Numbered from the stretch's first letter, positions 1 to 9,170 are shown. The stretch: DNA of 64,000 nt from Stomatohabitans albus (GCF_036336025.1 NZ_JAYKKE010000001.1:901710-965709); one strand, 5' to 3'. Notes: generated by a model not told the origin, from the letters alone. Translations and numbers: made by a program.

Positions 1-1
1 G

Positions 2-1000
2 CTTGATTTATGGGCGACTGATACGAAGGGTGTTGAGGGTCCGCATGTGAAGCCGACGTTTGTGATTGTGGCTGGTAATACCCCAGCCCCGACGCCTACC
101 CCGACGCCGACCCCAACCCCAACTACAAACCCACAGCCAAATCGTGGACCGATTATTGAAGCGGTGAGTGATATCACCATCAATAACCGCCAAGAGAATA
201 CGATTCCATTTGAAACGGATGATCCAGAGGATGATGGCATTCGTCGAGTGATCTACACACAGATCGCGGGATTCTCGGTTCGTCACGTTCGTGATGACAA
301 CTGGCAGGTTGTCGTTGCTCGTGGTACAGCAGCTGGCACCTACAAATTTGCCATCAGTGCTGTAGACGTAAACGGTAACGAAGGCCCGAAGCACACGATT
401 ACTGTTCGAGTGGTCAGTGATTCTGAACCCCAACCGCCAGTGGAACCAGGAGTAAACCATGCTCCTCGCGTCAACATTAAGGGTGGGACCTACGATAACC
501 GTCGGACCAACAAGATTAACTTCACAGTTAATGACCCTGACGGTGATAACTATCGCGTCTGGTGGTACCCAATTGAAGGCTTCCACCTTCGGTTTGTAAC
601 TGGTTCCACCTGGGAAATTACCATTGATCCAGGCGTGCGCCCTGGTCGATACAACCTCCGCATCTGGGCCGTTGACGAGCACAACCTCAAGGGTGCTGAA
701 ACGAACGCAGAGGTCAACATCGTTGGCAACCCGGTCAATGCCGCACCGTCTATTCGTGGTGCCTATATCACGATGTACCGCGGGTACCCCTACACCTACC
801 GCTTAGAAGCGAGCGACCCTGACAATGACAACCTGACCTTCCGCATTATTCGCGGTGGTGAGCGTTGGATGCGTATGGATGGCCAGAACCTAGTCCTGAG
901 CCCCTCACGCCAAGTGCGTCGCGGGACCTATCGTCTCACGATTGAAGTCAGTGACGGCAACTTGAGGTCGCAAGCGGACTTCGAGGTACGTATCCGCTAA
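2..1000 (+). CDS. Surface protein with three Ig/cadherin-like domains, 3' part only
   Basis: The reading frame is open from base 2, so the gene begins left of the window; the first ATG inside (47) is internal. A Pro-Thr linker of alternating PT pairs (about bases 85-125) is followed by three repeats of roughly 90 residues. Each has the Asp-rich calcium-binding-like segment typical of cadherin/putative-Ig folds (DDPEDDG, NDPDGDN, SDPDNDN) and ends in a strand like TYKFAISAVDVNGN, RYNLRIWAVD or TYRLTIEVSDG. This is the usual stalk architecture of exported adhesion or cell-wall proteins. The next gene encodes CWB2 repeats, so the missing N-terminal part may carry a signal peptide and a binding or enzymatic domain. 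The function is not identifiable from this fragment. The stop is TAA and a terminator follows. Confidence 0.85.
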   Translation, partial: LDLWATDTKGVEGPHVKPTFVIVAGNTPAPTPTPTPTPTPTTNPQPNRGPIIEAVSDITINNRQENTIPFETDDPEDDGIRRVIYTQIAGFSVRHVRDDNWQVVVARGTAAGTYKFAISAVDVNGNEGPKHTITVRVVSDSEPQPPVEPGVNHAPRVNIKGGTYDNRRTNKINFTVNDPDGDNYRVWWYPIEGFHLRFVTGSTWEITIDPGVRPGRYNLRIWAVDEHNLKGAETNAEVNIVGNPVNAAPSIRGAYITMYRGYPYTYRLEASDPDNDNLTFRIIRGGERWMRMDGQNLVLSPSRQVRRGTYRLTIEVSDGNLRSQADFEVRIR

Positions 1001-1044
1001 CCAAGGGTGGTGGCCAATCAAGGATGATTATGGCCATACATCAA

Positions 1045-1075
1045 CAAACCGCCTCTTCGGGGGCGGTTTGTTTCG
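1045..1075 (+). terminator. Rho-independent terminator
   Basis: A 9-bp perfect stem (CAAACCGCC / GGCGGTTTG) with a TTCGG-containing loop is followed by TTTCGTTTT. It lies 45 bases after the stop of the Ig-like protein gene and closes that transcript. Confidence 0.9.
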
Positions 1076-1223
1076 TTTTGCTATCGAATAAATGGTCGGC
1101 AGTTGGTTTGGAAGGCAGGCCAACGTATAGTCACGTAGAGAAATAAAAATGAGATGAATCTCTAACTCTGGTGAACGATAGGTCACGTACCTCATTATTG
1201 GGGCTACGCCAGAAAGGGCTTTG

Positions 1224-2498
1224 ATGGAATATCCGCCTAAAGCTGCGTTGGCGGCATTCGGTGCTGTTGCACTCGGTCTTGTCGCCCATTTCTTATTCCC
1301 TGACCCACAGGAACTACCTAATCAGCCACCCGAAGGAGCAACGCCGTCGCTTGGAGCGTACGACCAGATACCAGCTGACTCAAACCAAACGATCACCAAT
1401 GAATCGATGGCCTCTCCTGAGTCTGCCCGAACGTCACCCCATCCAACGAAGGCAACGCCCACTGCGAGTGCTGAGGAAGAAGATCAGTCACCACGATGCT
1501 TGGCACCTGAGATTGAATTTGAGCGGGTTTCTGGAAAAGATCGCTTTGCCACGGCTATTTCCGTTAGTAAAACCCTGTACAAAGCCAGATCTGAGGATCA
1601 TGTTGTCTTAGTTTCGGCAATGAACTACCCCGATGCCATTGCCGCGCTGAATACATCAAAACCAGGTGATGCAACACCAATTCTGCTGACCCCTAGTGAG
1701 GGGCTAACCCCTGAGATTGAGGCTGAACTGCGACGCATCGCCACCAATGACGCAACCGTAACGGTCATAGGTGGCCCCACAGTGATATCAGATTCCCTCA
1801 TCGCTCAAGTCCAAGGGTTTGGCTACACGGTTGAGCGGATAGCCGGACCAGACCGTGTCACCACATCGATGAGTCTGGCAGACCACTACTCCAAGAATGC
1901 CCGAAACCGAACCTACATCATCTCACCGGCAGATGATTATGCCGTCAGCCTTGTAGCTGGTGCACTCGCAGTATCACGTAATGCTACGCATGTGATGAGT
2001 CCTACCGGAAGTGGGAGTAACCCTGTCTACGGATGGCTCCATGAACGTAACCCTTACGAATTATGGGTAATTGGGGATGGTTTGAGTACGGCACTTGCTA
2101 ACCGCTCAAGCCACTTTGTGCATGCTGATATCGCTCCCGCAATCGAACAACAGGTCAGCTATCCAGAAAGTACCTGCGCACCAAGCGCAGACCTGTTGCA
2201 ACCTGGACCAGGCCAGCAGACGATTGCCGAACGGGTGTTGACAACGGCGTTTAGAGATGCGACAGACATTGTGGTTGTCGATGCGGATAGCCCTGTTGAT
2301 GGTATTGCCGCAGGACAGATGGCCGCCCAATACAATGCACCAATTCTGCCCTTATATCGAGATATGCATCTGGTTGATCGGTACGTGGGCTTAATTAAAA
2401 CACTTGGGGCAAAAGAACGGATGATCCATTTTGTTGGTGGTAAGCGTTCGATAAGTGATGGTGTCAAGAACCATTTTGTGGAATACCTATCTCAGTAG
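1224..2498 (+). CDS. Membrane-anchored CWB2 cell-wall-binding repeat protein
   Basis: This protein of about 424 residues starts with a hydrophobic anchor or signal segment (AALAAFGAVALGLVAHFLF, residues about 7-25), then a Ser/Thr/Pro-rich spacer to about residue 95. Three cell wall binding repeat 2 (CWB2, PF04122) units follow. The first two show the hallmark sequences VSGKDRFATA and IAGPDRVTTS, with VTVIGGPTVISDSL between; the third ends in HFVGGKRSISDGV. CWB2 triplets anchor proteins non-covalently to secondary wall polymers in Gram-positive S-layers. Nothing beyond the CWB2 module is present, so it may act as an anchor or small surface protein. ATG 1224 is preferred over TTG 1221 because AGAAAGG lies 6 bases upstream of it. 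An upstream TATAGT (near 1127) is a possible -10 element. Confidence 0.85.
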   Translation: MEYPPKAALAAFGAVALGLVAHFLFPDPQELPNQPPEGATPSLGAYDQIPADSNQTITNESMASPESARTSPHPTKATPTASAEEEDQSPRCLAPEIEFERVSGKDRFATAISVSKTLYKARSEDHVVLVSAMNYPDAIAALNTSKPGDATPILLTPSEGLTPEIEAELRRIATNDATVTVIGGPTVISDSLIAQVQGFGYTVERIAGPDRVTTSMSLADHYSKNARNRTYIISPADDYAVSLVAGALAVSRNATHVMSPTGSGSNPVYGWLHERNPYELWVIGDGLSTALANRSSHFVHADIAPAIEQQVSYPESTCAPSADLLQPGPGQQTIAERVLTTAFRDATDIVVVDADSPVDGIAAGQMAAQYNAPILPLYRDMHLVDRYVGLIKTLGAKERMIHFVGGKRSISDGVKNHFVEYLSQ

Positions 2499-2507
2499 TT
2501 TCACCAG

Positions 2508-3074
2508 CTAGGAATGAATGTGCTTGCCTGTAGGTGGGCAGAGTTTGGCAAGTACCTCAATAGAATGCTCCGCCTGCATACGTGAAAAAATCATTCCGGC
2601 CGCTAACGCATCCTCGCCGGCATGGTGATGGGTGAACGCCCGGTCAGGATAGTAATAGTTGAATACCTGAGCAAGGTTTTTACGCATGGCATGATCAAGG
2701 AGTTTGCGAGCAAGGCGTAGGGTGCAATAGCGCCGGTTCATGATTGGATCGTGGTCATAGAGTGCGGCTAAATCGGAGAGGATATACCCATCAAAAGCCA
2801 TATTGTGTGCCACAACGGGGATATCGCCGATGAAATCTGCAACCGCAGGAAAGATGTCTTCCCACGTTGGGGCATGTTCAACCTGTTCGGGCAAAATACC
2901 ATGCACCTGCATATTCCCATACTCAAAGACAGCGTAATCAGGATGGGGTTTAAGCAAGGTGTACAACGAATCTTCTACTTCACCGTTGTGGTCAAACCGT
3001 ACGAGCCCTATCGCACAAGCAGATGCGCGGACACGGTTAGCCGTTTCGAAATCAAGGGCAACGAATGATTCCAT
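2508..3074 (-). CDS. DEDDh-family 3'-5' exonuclease (DnaQ/epsilon-like)
   Basis: The protein has 188 residues and a complete DEDDh exonuclease fold: motif I ALDFET near residues 6-11 (Asp8, Glu10), motif II around HNMAFDGYIL, and motif III with a His-Ala-Gly-Glu-Asp segment (HHAGEDALAAG). It resembles stand-alone DNA polymerase III epsilon-like exonucleases, which hydrolyse DNA or RNA 3' ends with two metal ions. It lacks the polymerase-binding tail of true DnaQ, so a repair or RNA-processing role is equally possible. Start choice: the frame extends five codons upstream, but AGGAGG sits 5 bases before the ATG at 3074, which fixes the start. It is downstream of the corrinoid operon on the same strand and is separated from it by a long inverted repeat. 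Confidence 0.85.
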   Translation of the reverse strand: MESFVALDFETANRVRASACAIGLVRFDHNGEVEDSLYTLLKPHPDYAVFEYGNMQVHGILPEQVEHAPTWEDIFPAVADFIGDIPVVAHNMAFDGYILSDLAALYDHDPIMNRRYCTLRLARKLLDHAMRKNLAQVFNYYYPDRAFTHHHAGEDALAAGMIFSRMQAEHSIEVLAKLCPPTGKHIHS

Positions 3075-3123
3075 CTTTACCTCCTGCACTACGGACTAGC
3101 TTATGCCGTGGTGCAGCGGAGAA

Positions 3124-3170
3124 ATGTTGGGCGTACCTGAGCGAGAGGAGAAGAAAGGTACGCCCAACAT
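3124..3170 (-). terminator. Inverted repeat, likely terminator of the corrinoid operon
   Basis: Two perfectly complementary 15-base arms (ATGTTGGGCGTACCT and its reverse complement) are separated by 17 bases. The hairpin begins 12 bases beyond the stop of the methyltransferase gene on the minus strand. The tail after the hairpin is only moderately T-rich, so termination is inferred from position and stem strength. Confidence 0.65.
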
Positions 3171-3182
3171 CGGTATTGACGA

Positions 3183-3947
3183 CTATGTAGAGAGAACTCC
3201 ACAAAGAACGATGTCGTCAAACTCTCTCCAAATCACATCGGCTTCGCTGCACCCAGCGGCGCGCATTGCTTCGAGGTGAAATGTTCTTGTGACATAGGCT
3301 GCGGCATGGCGTTCAGCCCAACGCTCACGGTGAAGCTCGGCTTCCACGGCCATCTCTGGAACAGCTAAGGCTTCATCCCACCAGGCTTCCCATGTTTGGG
3401 CGCCTTCTGATATGGCAATGTCCATGTACCGATCACGCAAGCGTTCGGCAATGCTTCCCAATACCGGCTTCTGTTCGGTACTGTAATACAAGTGATCAGC
3501 GTTGAGGAGTACCCCTCCGGGACGGATAAGCTTTGCCGCTTCGGCATATACCGACACGAGTGCGGCGGGAGATAGCCAGTGCAACGCAGTGGCAGACACC
3601 ATCGCATCAAATTCATCAAAGGGGAGTTTGTCGAGCCAACCGGCTTCACTCAGGTTGGCATCAACGATATGGAATCGTGACGGATCGGGATTTGTTTCGG
3701 CTGCGATGCGCAACAGCACGGGGTCTCTATCAACACCAACAATCTGGCAATTGGGGACCTGTTCGAGAATGGTGTGCGAGACGGAGCCTGGCCCACAGCC
3801 CAAGTCAAGCACCCTGATAGGGCGACCGTCTACAGGGTCAAGCTCATTAATCACGCTAGCCATGACGTGGACACGATGTTCACGATGCTCCATGAAAATG
3901 CGTTGTTGGATATTCCATCGTTCCAACAGTTCATGGAAAATGCTCAT
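3183..3947 (-). CDS. Class I SAM-dependent methyltransferase
   Basis: The protein has 254 residues with a Rossmann methyltransferase core: glycine-rich motif I RVLDLGCGPGSVS (residues about 44-56), acidic motif II IVGVDRDP, and post-I/motif IV FDAMVSATALHWLSP, the pattern of Methyltransf_11/25 enzymes that act on small molecules. The substrate cannot be read from the sequence. It is the last gene of the corrinoid-uptake operon and overlaps the ATPase gene by ATGA (3944-3947), so the two are translationally coupled. That suggests a role tied to corrinoid handling, for example modification of a cobamide or lower-ligand precursor, but this is inference; it could equally be a passenger. Confidence 0.8.
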   Translation of the reverse strand: MSIFHELLERWNIQQRIFMEHREHRVHVMASVINELDPVDGRPIRVLDLGCGPGSVSHTILEQVPNCQIVGVDRDPVLLRIAAETNPDPSRFHIVDANLSEAGWLDKLPFDEFDAMVSATALHWLSPAALVSVYAEAAKLIRPGGVLLNADHLYYSTEQKPVLGSIAERLRDRYMDIAISEGAQTWEAWWDEALAVPEMAVEAELHRERWAERHAAAYVTRTFHLEAMRAAGCSEADVIWREFDDIVLCGVLST

Positions 3948-4711
3948 TCCGTACCTTTCTTTGGTGAATACACCAAGTGAAAATTGTCCTCGTGCACAAT
4001 GCGCTCAACGTCAACCTTGTAAATCGATGAAATAATCTCTGGTGACAAGACATCAAATGCTGGGCCTGAAGCGACAACCGCCCCTTGATCCAACAGCACA
4101 ATGGAATCGCAATAGCGTGCAGCCAGATTCAAGTCGTGAAGGACGACAACAGAAACACATTCCAGTTGCGTTACAAGATCCATCAATGCATAACTGTGGT
4201 GAATATCAAGGTGGTTGGTGGGTTCGTCCAACAGCATGTGATCAGCCTGTTGCACGATGGCTCGGGCGATCATCACTCGCTGTTGTTCACCGCCGGATAA
4301 CTCACTGGTGAGCCGGTCAGCCAAGTGGTCAAGTTCAACCATCTCGAGCGCCTGTTGGGTCAAGACCTTGTCCTCGGCATTGCCATAGGACAACATCGAA
4401 CGATGCGCGAGACGCCCTAACTGCACACTGTCACGTACCGTCAAGGCCAACGGATCTCGAGGCCGCTGTGATACAACCGCCATCCGCCGTGCAATCTCTT
4501 TATGTGAAAGCTCACGCAGTTCACGTTCGTCAACCACAATCTTGCCACTATCACGTTTAAGCACGCCGTAGAGTGCTGCAAGGAGGGATGACTTCCCGGC
4601 ACCGTTCGGGCCGACAACCCCGATCATGGTTGAACCTTCAGTCGTGAAGTCCACGTGGTCAACGACCACACGGCCACCACGTGAAATGATGAGGTTGTCA
4701 GCAGTAATCAT
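3944..4711 (-). CDS. btuD: ABC transporter ATP-binding protein of the corrinoid importer (BtuD/FecE type)
   Basis: The 255-residue protein has the full set of ABC motifs: Walker A GPNGAGKSS (about residues 34-42), signature LSGGEQQR, Walker B MLLDEPTNHLD, and the H-loop in VVLHDLNLAARYC. The family (FecE/BtuD/FhuC) powers import of cobalamin, siderophores and haem. Cobalamin is favoured here because the operon starts with a cobalamin riboswitch. It is the only ATPase in an operon with six binding proteins and one permease, so it presumably energises uptake for all of them. It overlaps the downstream methyltransferase gene by 4 bases and lies 4 bases after the last binding-protein gene. Confidence 0.88.
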   Translation of the reverse strand: MITADNLIISRGGRVVVDHVDFTTEGSTMIGVVGPNGAGKSSLLAALYGVLKRDSGKIVVDERELRELSHKEIARRMAVVSQRPRDPLALTVRDSVQLGRLAHRSMLSYGNAEDKVLTQQALEMVELDHLADRLTSELSGGEQQRVMIARAIVQQADHMLLDEPTNHLDIHHSYALMDLVTQLECVSVVVLHDLNLAARYCDSIVLLDQGAVVASGPAFDVLSPEIISSIYKVDVERIVHEDNFHLVYSPKKGTE

Positions 4712-4715
4712 TGTG

Positions 4716-5798
4716 TTATTGACCTAACGTTTCGGCTAATTTCTCAACACCGCGAATGGAGTTTGGTGAAGGAGGATCAGTGAAGCGGAAGGGCATGGTG
4801 AACAATTTGTTGTTCTTCACCGCATCCAAGTTGGACGCCCCATTGATACCCATAAAGGTGTTTTTGGCGCCTTCAGCGGTACCAGAGCCATAGAGCAACA
4901 CGATGGTTTCAGGGTTCTGGTCAAGAACCGATTCCATGGACATGCCTTCAATCAGGCGTTCCTTACGGTCGGCGTAGACATTCTTAAGCCCAACGGCCTC
5001 AAACTGTGGTTGAACCATGCTGGCTTTGCCATAGGCCCAGAACTGTTCGTCACCCTCGTCAATGTAGATGGCCATACCTGTGCCACGGTCTTGTGGAGAA
5101 GCCTTCTTGACCTCTTCAATTTTGCCGTCCAACTGGGCGATGATTTCTTCGGCCTTATCTTCCATCATGAAGAGCTTGCCGTATTTGCGAGCCTCGGTTT
5201 TCACCAGGTCAAAGTTGGCGGTAGGTAACTCAACCGCATCTGATCCTGTTTCATCAGGGCACCAGGCATCAGGGGAGTAGAACAGCACACCGGCTTTGGT
5301 AAGGGCTTCACGGTCCGCACCGGTGTCGTAGCCGATAACCAAATCAGGGTTTAAGGCCAAAATCGATTCGGTTGACAATGTGGACCCACCGCCGGGGTTC
5401 TTCTGACCTTCAATGATGGGCACATCCTTTAAGGCCTCGAGAACCTCAGGTTCATACACCTCGGTGGCCAGCGCTTTACCCATACCAACCACACGGTCAT
5501 GGATACCCATTTCCCACAGGAAGGCCATTGCGTCATCACCCATGGTGATCACTCGCTGTGGCGACTTTTCTACCGTCAATTCTTGAGTGCAACTCATGAC
5601 CTTGCGTGGTTCATTATTCGCAACCGTAGCTTCGCCATGTTCGGATGATTCACTGCCGTTTGCTGCGCTGCTAGCTTCGGCAGTGGTACTTGCACTCGCT
5701 GAGGCATCGTCCACAGGTGTGGGCGCAGGGGCAGAACAGGCCGCAAGGCCAGCCGTACCGACGACAGCAGCGAGGATTGATACTAATTTATAAGACAC
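4716..5798 (-). CDS. Corrinoid-binding lipoprotein, paralogue 1 (BtuF/FecB-like)
   Basis: The precursor has 360 residues with a lipobox LAAC (Cys21) and a low-complexity Ala/Ser/Thr linker to about residue 60. A two-lobed periplasmic-binding-protein type III fold (PF01497) follows. Family signatures shared with its five neighbours include VMSCTQELTVEKSPQRVITMGDD, ALNPDLVIGYDTGADREAL, YSPDAWCP, MVQPQFEAVGLKNVYADR and TDPPSPNSIRGVEKL. It should capture the ligand at the outer face of the membrane and deliver it to the permease. The start is GTG with AAAGGA upstream. Two cysteines (in MSCT and AWCP) recur at equivalent places in the paralogues and could form a disulphide. Confidence 0.85.
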   Translation of the reverse strand: MSYKLVSILAAVVGTAGLAACSAPAPTPVDDASASASTTAEASSAANGSESSEHGEATVANNEPRKVMSCTQELTVEKSPQRVITMGDDAMAFLWEMGIHDRVVGMGKALATEVYEPEVLEALKDVPIIEGQKNPGGGSTLSTESILALNPDLVIGYDTGADREALTKAGVLFYSPDAWCPDETGSDAVELPTANFDLVKTEARKYGKLFMMEDKAEEIIAQLDGKIEEVKKASPQDRGTGMAIYIDEGDEQFWAYGKASMVQPQFEAVGLKNVYADRKERLIEGMSMESVLDQNPETIVLLYGSGTAEGAKNTFMGINGASNLDAVKNNKLFTMPFRFTDPPSPNSIRGVEKLAETLGQ

Positions 5799-5836
5799 AA
5801 TGTCCTTTCAGTGTTGGTTAAAGATCTGTCCTGTGG

Positions 5837-6910
5837 TTATTGCCCAAACAACTCATTGAGTCGTTCAAGGCCATTAACCGTATTCGGTGAAGGTGGATCA
5901 ACAAACCGGAATGGCATTGCGTATAGCTTGTTGTTTTTCACCGCATCAAGGTTGGATGCGCCCACAATGCTCTTAAAGGTTTCTTTAGACCCTTCACCAG
6001 TTCCTGAATTAAACAGCAACACAATATTGTCTGGGTTGCGTTTCAGGATTTCTTCCATGGACATCCCATCGATCCGCCGTTCCTTGCGATCGCCGTAGAC
6101 GTTCGTCAACCCAACAGCTTCAAAGAGGGGCTGAACCATGCTGGTTTTACCGTAGGCAAAGAACTTGTCTGAACCTTCGTTAATGTAGACGGCCATCGCA
6201 GTTCCTCGGCTATCCGGTGATTGCGACTTAATGGCTTCAATCTGATTGTCCAGGTTCTTTACCAATTCTGTGGCTTTATCTTCGATGTGGAAGATTTTGC
6301 CGTAGCTGAGTACCTCACGTTCAACTAAATCAAAACTGGCTGGCTCAACATCATCTGGAATATTGGAGCCTTTGGTGATGCACCATGCTTCTGGTGAATA
6401 AAAGGGCACACCAGCTTTGTTAAGCCCTTCGCGGTCTGCACCACTGTCATACCCAATCACAAGGTCGGGGTCAAGGGCGAGAATGGACTCGGTAGAGAGC
6501 ACTGCTCCTCCACCTTCCGTCTTACTACCTTCAATGATGGGTACTTGATTAAGTGCTTCTAACACATCGGGCTTATATACCTCAGGGTTGGGTGCTTTGC
6601 CCATACCGACAACCTTGTCGTGTAACCCCAATTCCCACAAGAATGAAATAGAGTCATCAGCCAAGGTAACGATGCGTTCGGGAGCTTTTTCAAAGGTAAG
6701 CTCCTGATCGCAACTCATAACCTTCGTTGGTTCATCCTTTGCGACCTTGGCTGGTTCTGAGGTTGCTTGGGTAGCGGTCGTTTCTGACGGCGTATTGCTA
6801 ACAGCTGCCTCGGATGACCCTCCTACCTCAGTCGGGGCAGGAGCGGTGCATGCACTCAATGCGAGTGCACACATCGTGGCGGCTGCGAATGAGACTAACT
6901 TTCCAGACAT
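5837..6910 (-). CDS. Corrinoid-binding lipoprotein, paralogue 2
   Basis: The precursor has 357 residues when started at the ATG preceded by GAAGGGACAG; a TTG/GTG extension of seven codons lacks a ribosome-binding site. The lipobox is LSAC (Cys21), followed by an Ala/Thr/Ser linker and the same type III binding-protein domain as its neighbours (ERIVTLADDSISFLWELGLHD, LDPDLVIGYDSGADREGL, SMVQPLFEAVGLTNVYGDR, VDPPSPNTVNGLERL). Divergence from paralogue 1 is spread along the sequence, so this is an old duplication and not a recent copy. It sits in the riboswitch operon between paralogues 1 and 3. Confidence 0.85.
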   Translation of the reverse strand: MSGKLVSFAAATMCALALSACTAPAPTEVGGSSEAAVSNTPSETTATQATSEPAKVAKDEPTKVMSCDQELTFEKAPERIVTLADDSISFLWELGLHDKVVGMGKAPNPEVYKPDVLEALNQVPIIEGSKTEGGGAVLSTESILALDPDLVIGYDSGADREGLNKAGVPFYSPEAWCITKGSNIPDDVEPASFDLVEREVLSYGKIFHIEDKATELVKNLDNQIEAIKSQSPDSRGTAMAVYINEGSDKFFAYGKTSMVQPLFEAVGLTNVYGDRKERRIDGMSMEEILKRNPDNIVLLFNSGTGEGSKETFKSIVGASNLDAVKNNKLYAMPFRFVDPPSPNTVNGLERLNELFGQ

Positions 6911-6945
6911 ATCTGTCCCTTCAACACGCAATCAGTAATACGTGT

Positions 6946-8043
6946 TTATTGGTTAATAAATTCGCTGATCTTCTCGACCCCGCGAATGGAGTTCGGAGAA
7001 GGTGGATCTGCAAAACGGTTTTGCAAGGTGAGGATCCTGTTGTTCTTTACCGCGTCAAGTTGGTCGGCACCTGCAATCCCTTTAAAGGTGTTGATAATGC
7101 CTTCGGGGGTGCCATGTTGATAGAAAATGACAATCGTTTGGGGATTGTGCTTCAGCACTTCTTCCATCGACATGCCTTCAATTAAGCGGTCCTTGACATC
7201 GGCATACACATTCTTGAGGCCTACCGCGTCAAACTGGGGTTGGATCATACTGCCAGCGCCATAACCAAAGAACTTGTCGTTACCTTCATCAAGGTACAGC
7301 GCCATGGCGGTGCCTTTGTCTTCGGTTGCGGCCTTCTTCACTGCTTCAATTTGGCCGTCTAGTTTCTTAACGAGTGCCTCGGCCTTGTCTTCCTGATGGA
7401 AGATTTCTCCGTATTTACGAGCCTCGGATTTCACGAGATCAAAGCTGGCAGGAATGGCGTCTGTGGTGGTTTCGTCAGAGCCAATTTTGACTTTGCGTTC
7501 AGGGCACCAGGCATCGGGGGAGTAGAACCAAACACCCGCCTTCGTGAGGGCTTCACGATCAGCACCGCTATCGAAACCAATCACAATGTCCGGGGTGAGC
7601 GCAAGGAGCGACTCTGTAGACAAAAGTGCCCCACCACCTTCGGTTTTGCTGCCCTCAATGATGGGTACATCCTTCAAGGCTTCTAACACCTCTGGGCCGT
7701 ACACATCCTTGGGTAATGGTTTACCCATCCCTACAACGGTGTCTTGAAGGCCCATCTCCCAGAGGAATGACATCGCATCATCACCCATCGTGATAACCCG
7801 TGCTGGCGCCTTATCAATATTCAATTCTTGTGTGCAACTCAAGACAATATTCGTGCCGTCCGCTGCACTGGTGCTCTCGGTATCAGAGGCAGCATCAGTG
7901 GATTCACTTGCCGCTGGTTCGCTTGTAGGCGCTGTTGTGGCAGACGGAGTGTCGCTGCCATTTGGAGTTGGTGCAGTACATGCCGCCAAGGTGCCTAAAC
8001 ACAACGCAGCAGTAAGGGCTTTGATAAGAATGGAATGTTTCAT
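6946..8043 (-). CDS. Corrinoid-binding lipoprotein, paralogue 3
   Basis: The precursor has 365 residues. ATG 8043 is chosen because it begins a proper signal peptide (MKHSILIKALTAALCLGTLAAC, lipid Cys22); the frame continues to a TTG at 8064. A Ser/Thr/Ala linker precedes the type III binding-protein domain. It carries a slightly longer insertion before the central helix (CPERKVKIGSDETTTDA), and its C-terminal motif ends KISEFINQ. All paralogue signatures are kept (DIVIGFDSGADREAL, SMIQPQFDAVGLKNVYAD, ADPPSPNSIRGVEK). Confidence 0.85.
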   Translation of the reverse strand: MKHSILIKALTAALCLGTLAACTAPTPNGSDTPSATTAPTSEPAASESTDAASDTESTSAADGTNIVLSCTQELNIDKAPARVITMGDDAMSFLWEMGLQDTVVGMGKPLPKDVYGPEVLEALKDVPIIEGSKTEGGGALLSTESLLALTPDIVIGFDSGADREALTKAGVWFYSPDAWCPERKVKIGSDETTTDAIPASFDLVKSEARKYGEIFHQEDKAEALVKKLDGQIEAVKKAATEDKGTAMALYLDEGNDKFFGYGAGSMIQPQFDAVGLKNVYADVKDRLIEGMSMEEVLKHNPQTIVIFYQHGTPEGIINTFKGIAGADQLDAVKNNRILTLQNRFADPPSPNSIRGVEKISEFINQ

Positions 8044-8074
8044 ACGTTTCTCGCTCTTAATCAAGGGTTAGAAC

Positions 8075-9154
8075 TCAAGAACCGAGCAGTTCGCTGAGTT
8101 TTTCAACACCGCGCACCGATACTGGTGAAGGCGGGTCAGTCAAGCGGAACGGCATCGCGAAGACGCGATCGTTTTTCACCGCATCAAGTTGATCTGCCCC
8201 AGGCAAGCTAGCAAAAGTCTGCTTCACTGTTTCAGGGGTACCGAGGATGAAGAACAGCACGATGGTGTTCGGGTTCTTTTCCAACACCGTTTCCATCGAC
8301 ATACCTTCAATGAGGCGCTCGGGATTATCGCCGTACACATTGTCGAATCCGACGGCATCAAAGATGGGTTGCACCATTGATGCGTTGCCATAGCCCCAGA
8401 ACTCTTCGGTGCCTTCATCGATATAGATACCTGCGGCACTAACGCGTTCATCGGGAGCTTTTTCGCGCACAGCTTTAATTTTCTGATCCAGTCGGTCAAC
8501 AAGCTGCTTGCCAGCCTCAGGATCATTCATAATTTTGGCGAATTTAAGCGATTCCTTCTTCGCATCCTCAAAGGAAGCAGGCTTTCGTTCAAGTTCACTG
8601 CAGTACTGGTCGGGCACATACATATTGATGCCTGACTTCTTTAATGCCTCACTATCAGCGGCATTCGTGGTTCCAATAACCAGGTCGGGGTGCACTTCTA
8701 AAATCTTTTCCAGTGAGACATTGACCCCACCGCCCTCAGTTTTCGTGCCTTCGAGGAGCGGAATGCGCTCAAGCTGGGCATACACCTCATCGTCATAGAT
8801 ACCTGGTGTGGCTGCTTGGCTCATCGCCACGACGCGATCCATCTTTCCTAGTTCGGAAAGGAACGGAACCCCAATGTCATAGAGCAGCACAATGCGCTCA
8901 GGTGCCTTTTCAAAGGTCAACTCCTCCGTACAGCTCATCACGGTGTATGGGCCCGTTTCAGGAGTGAGTCCCGCGTCCCCACCTCCTGCTGCAGAGGTTG
9001 ATGATTCCGTTGCCGCCGGTGTTGTCGTTTCGGCAGAGGACTCAGCCGTAGGGGCGCTGGACTGAACCGGTTGTGGTGCCGGTGCCGTGCATGCGGCAAG
9101 CGCCCCCGCACACAATGCGGCCATGAGGCTATTTTTTACAAAAGTTACGTTCAT
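8075..9154 (-). CDS. Corrinoid-binding lipoprotein, paralogue 4
   Basis: The precursor has 359 residues from ATG 9154 (GAAGG lies upstream); a 12-codon extension is rejected because it would bury the signal peptide. The lipobox is LAAC (Cys22). This is one of the more divergent copies: the usual GYDSGADREAL becomes GTTNAADSEAL and YSPDAWCP becomes YVPDQYCS. These segments line the cleft between the two lobes in this family, so altered ligand preference is plausible. The rest of the fold is intact (SMVQPIFDAVGFDNVYGD, TDPPSPVSVRGVEKLSELL). Confidence 0.85.
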   Translation of the reverse strand: MNVTFVKNSLMAALCAGALAACTAPAPQPVQSSAPTAESSAETTTPAATESSTSAAGGGDAGLTPETGPYTVMSCTEELTFEKAPERIVLLYDIGVPFLSELGKMDRVVAMSQAATPGIYDDEVYAQLERIPLLEGTKTEGGGVNVSLEKILEVHPDLVIGTTNAADSEALKKSGINMYVPDQYCSELERKPASFEDAKKESLKFAKIMNDPEAGKQLVDRLDQKIKAVREKAPDERVSAAGIYIDEGTEEFWGYGNASMVQPIFDAVGFDNVYGDNPERLIEGMSMETVLEKNPNTIVLFFILGTPETVKQTFASLPGADQLDAVKNDRVFAMPFRLTDPPSPVSVRGVEKLSELLGS

Positions 9155-9170
9155 CACACTCGACCTTCGG

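Noticed and set aside
8-682. Long open frame on the minus strand opposite the Ig-like protein gene
   Set aside because: Low-complexity translation with Trp/Arg/Gly runs arising from the Pro-Thr codon repeats of the true gene; no ribosome-binding site.
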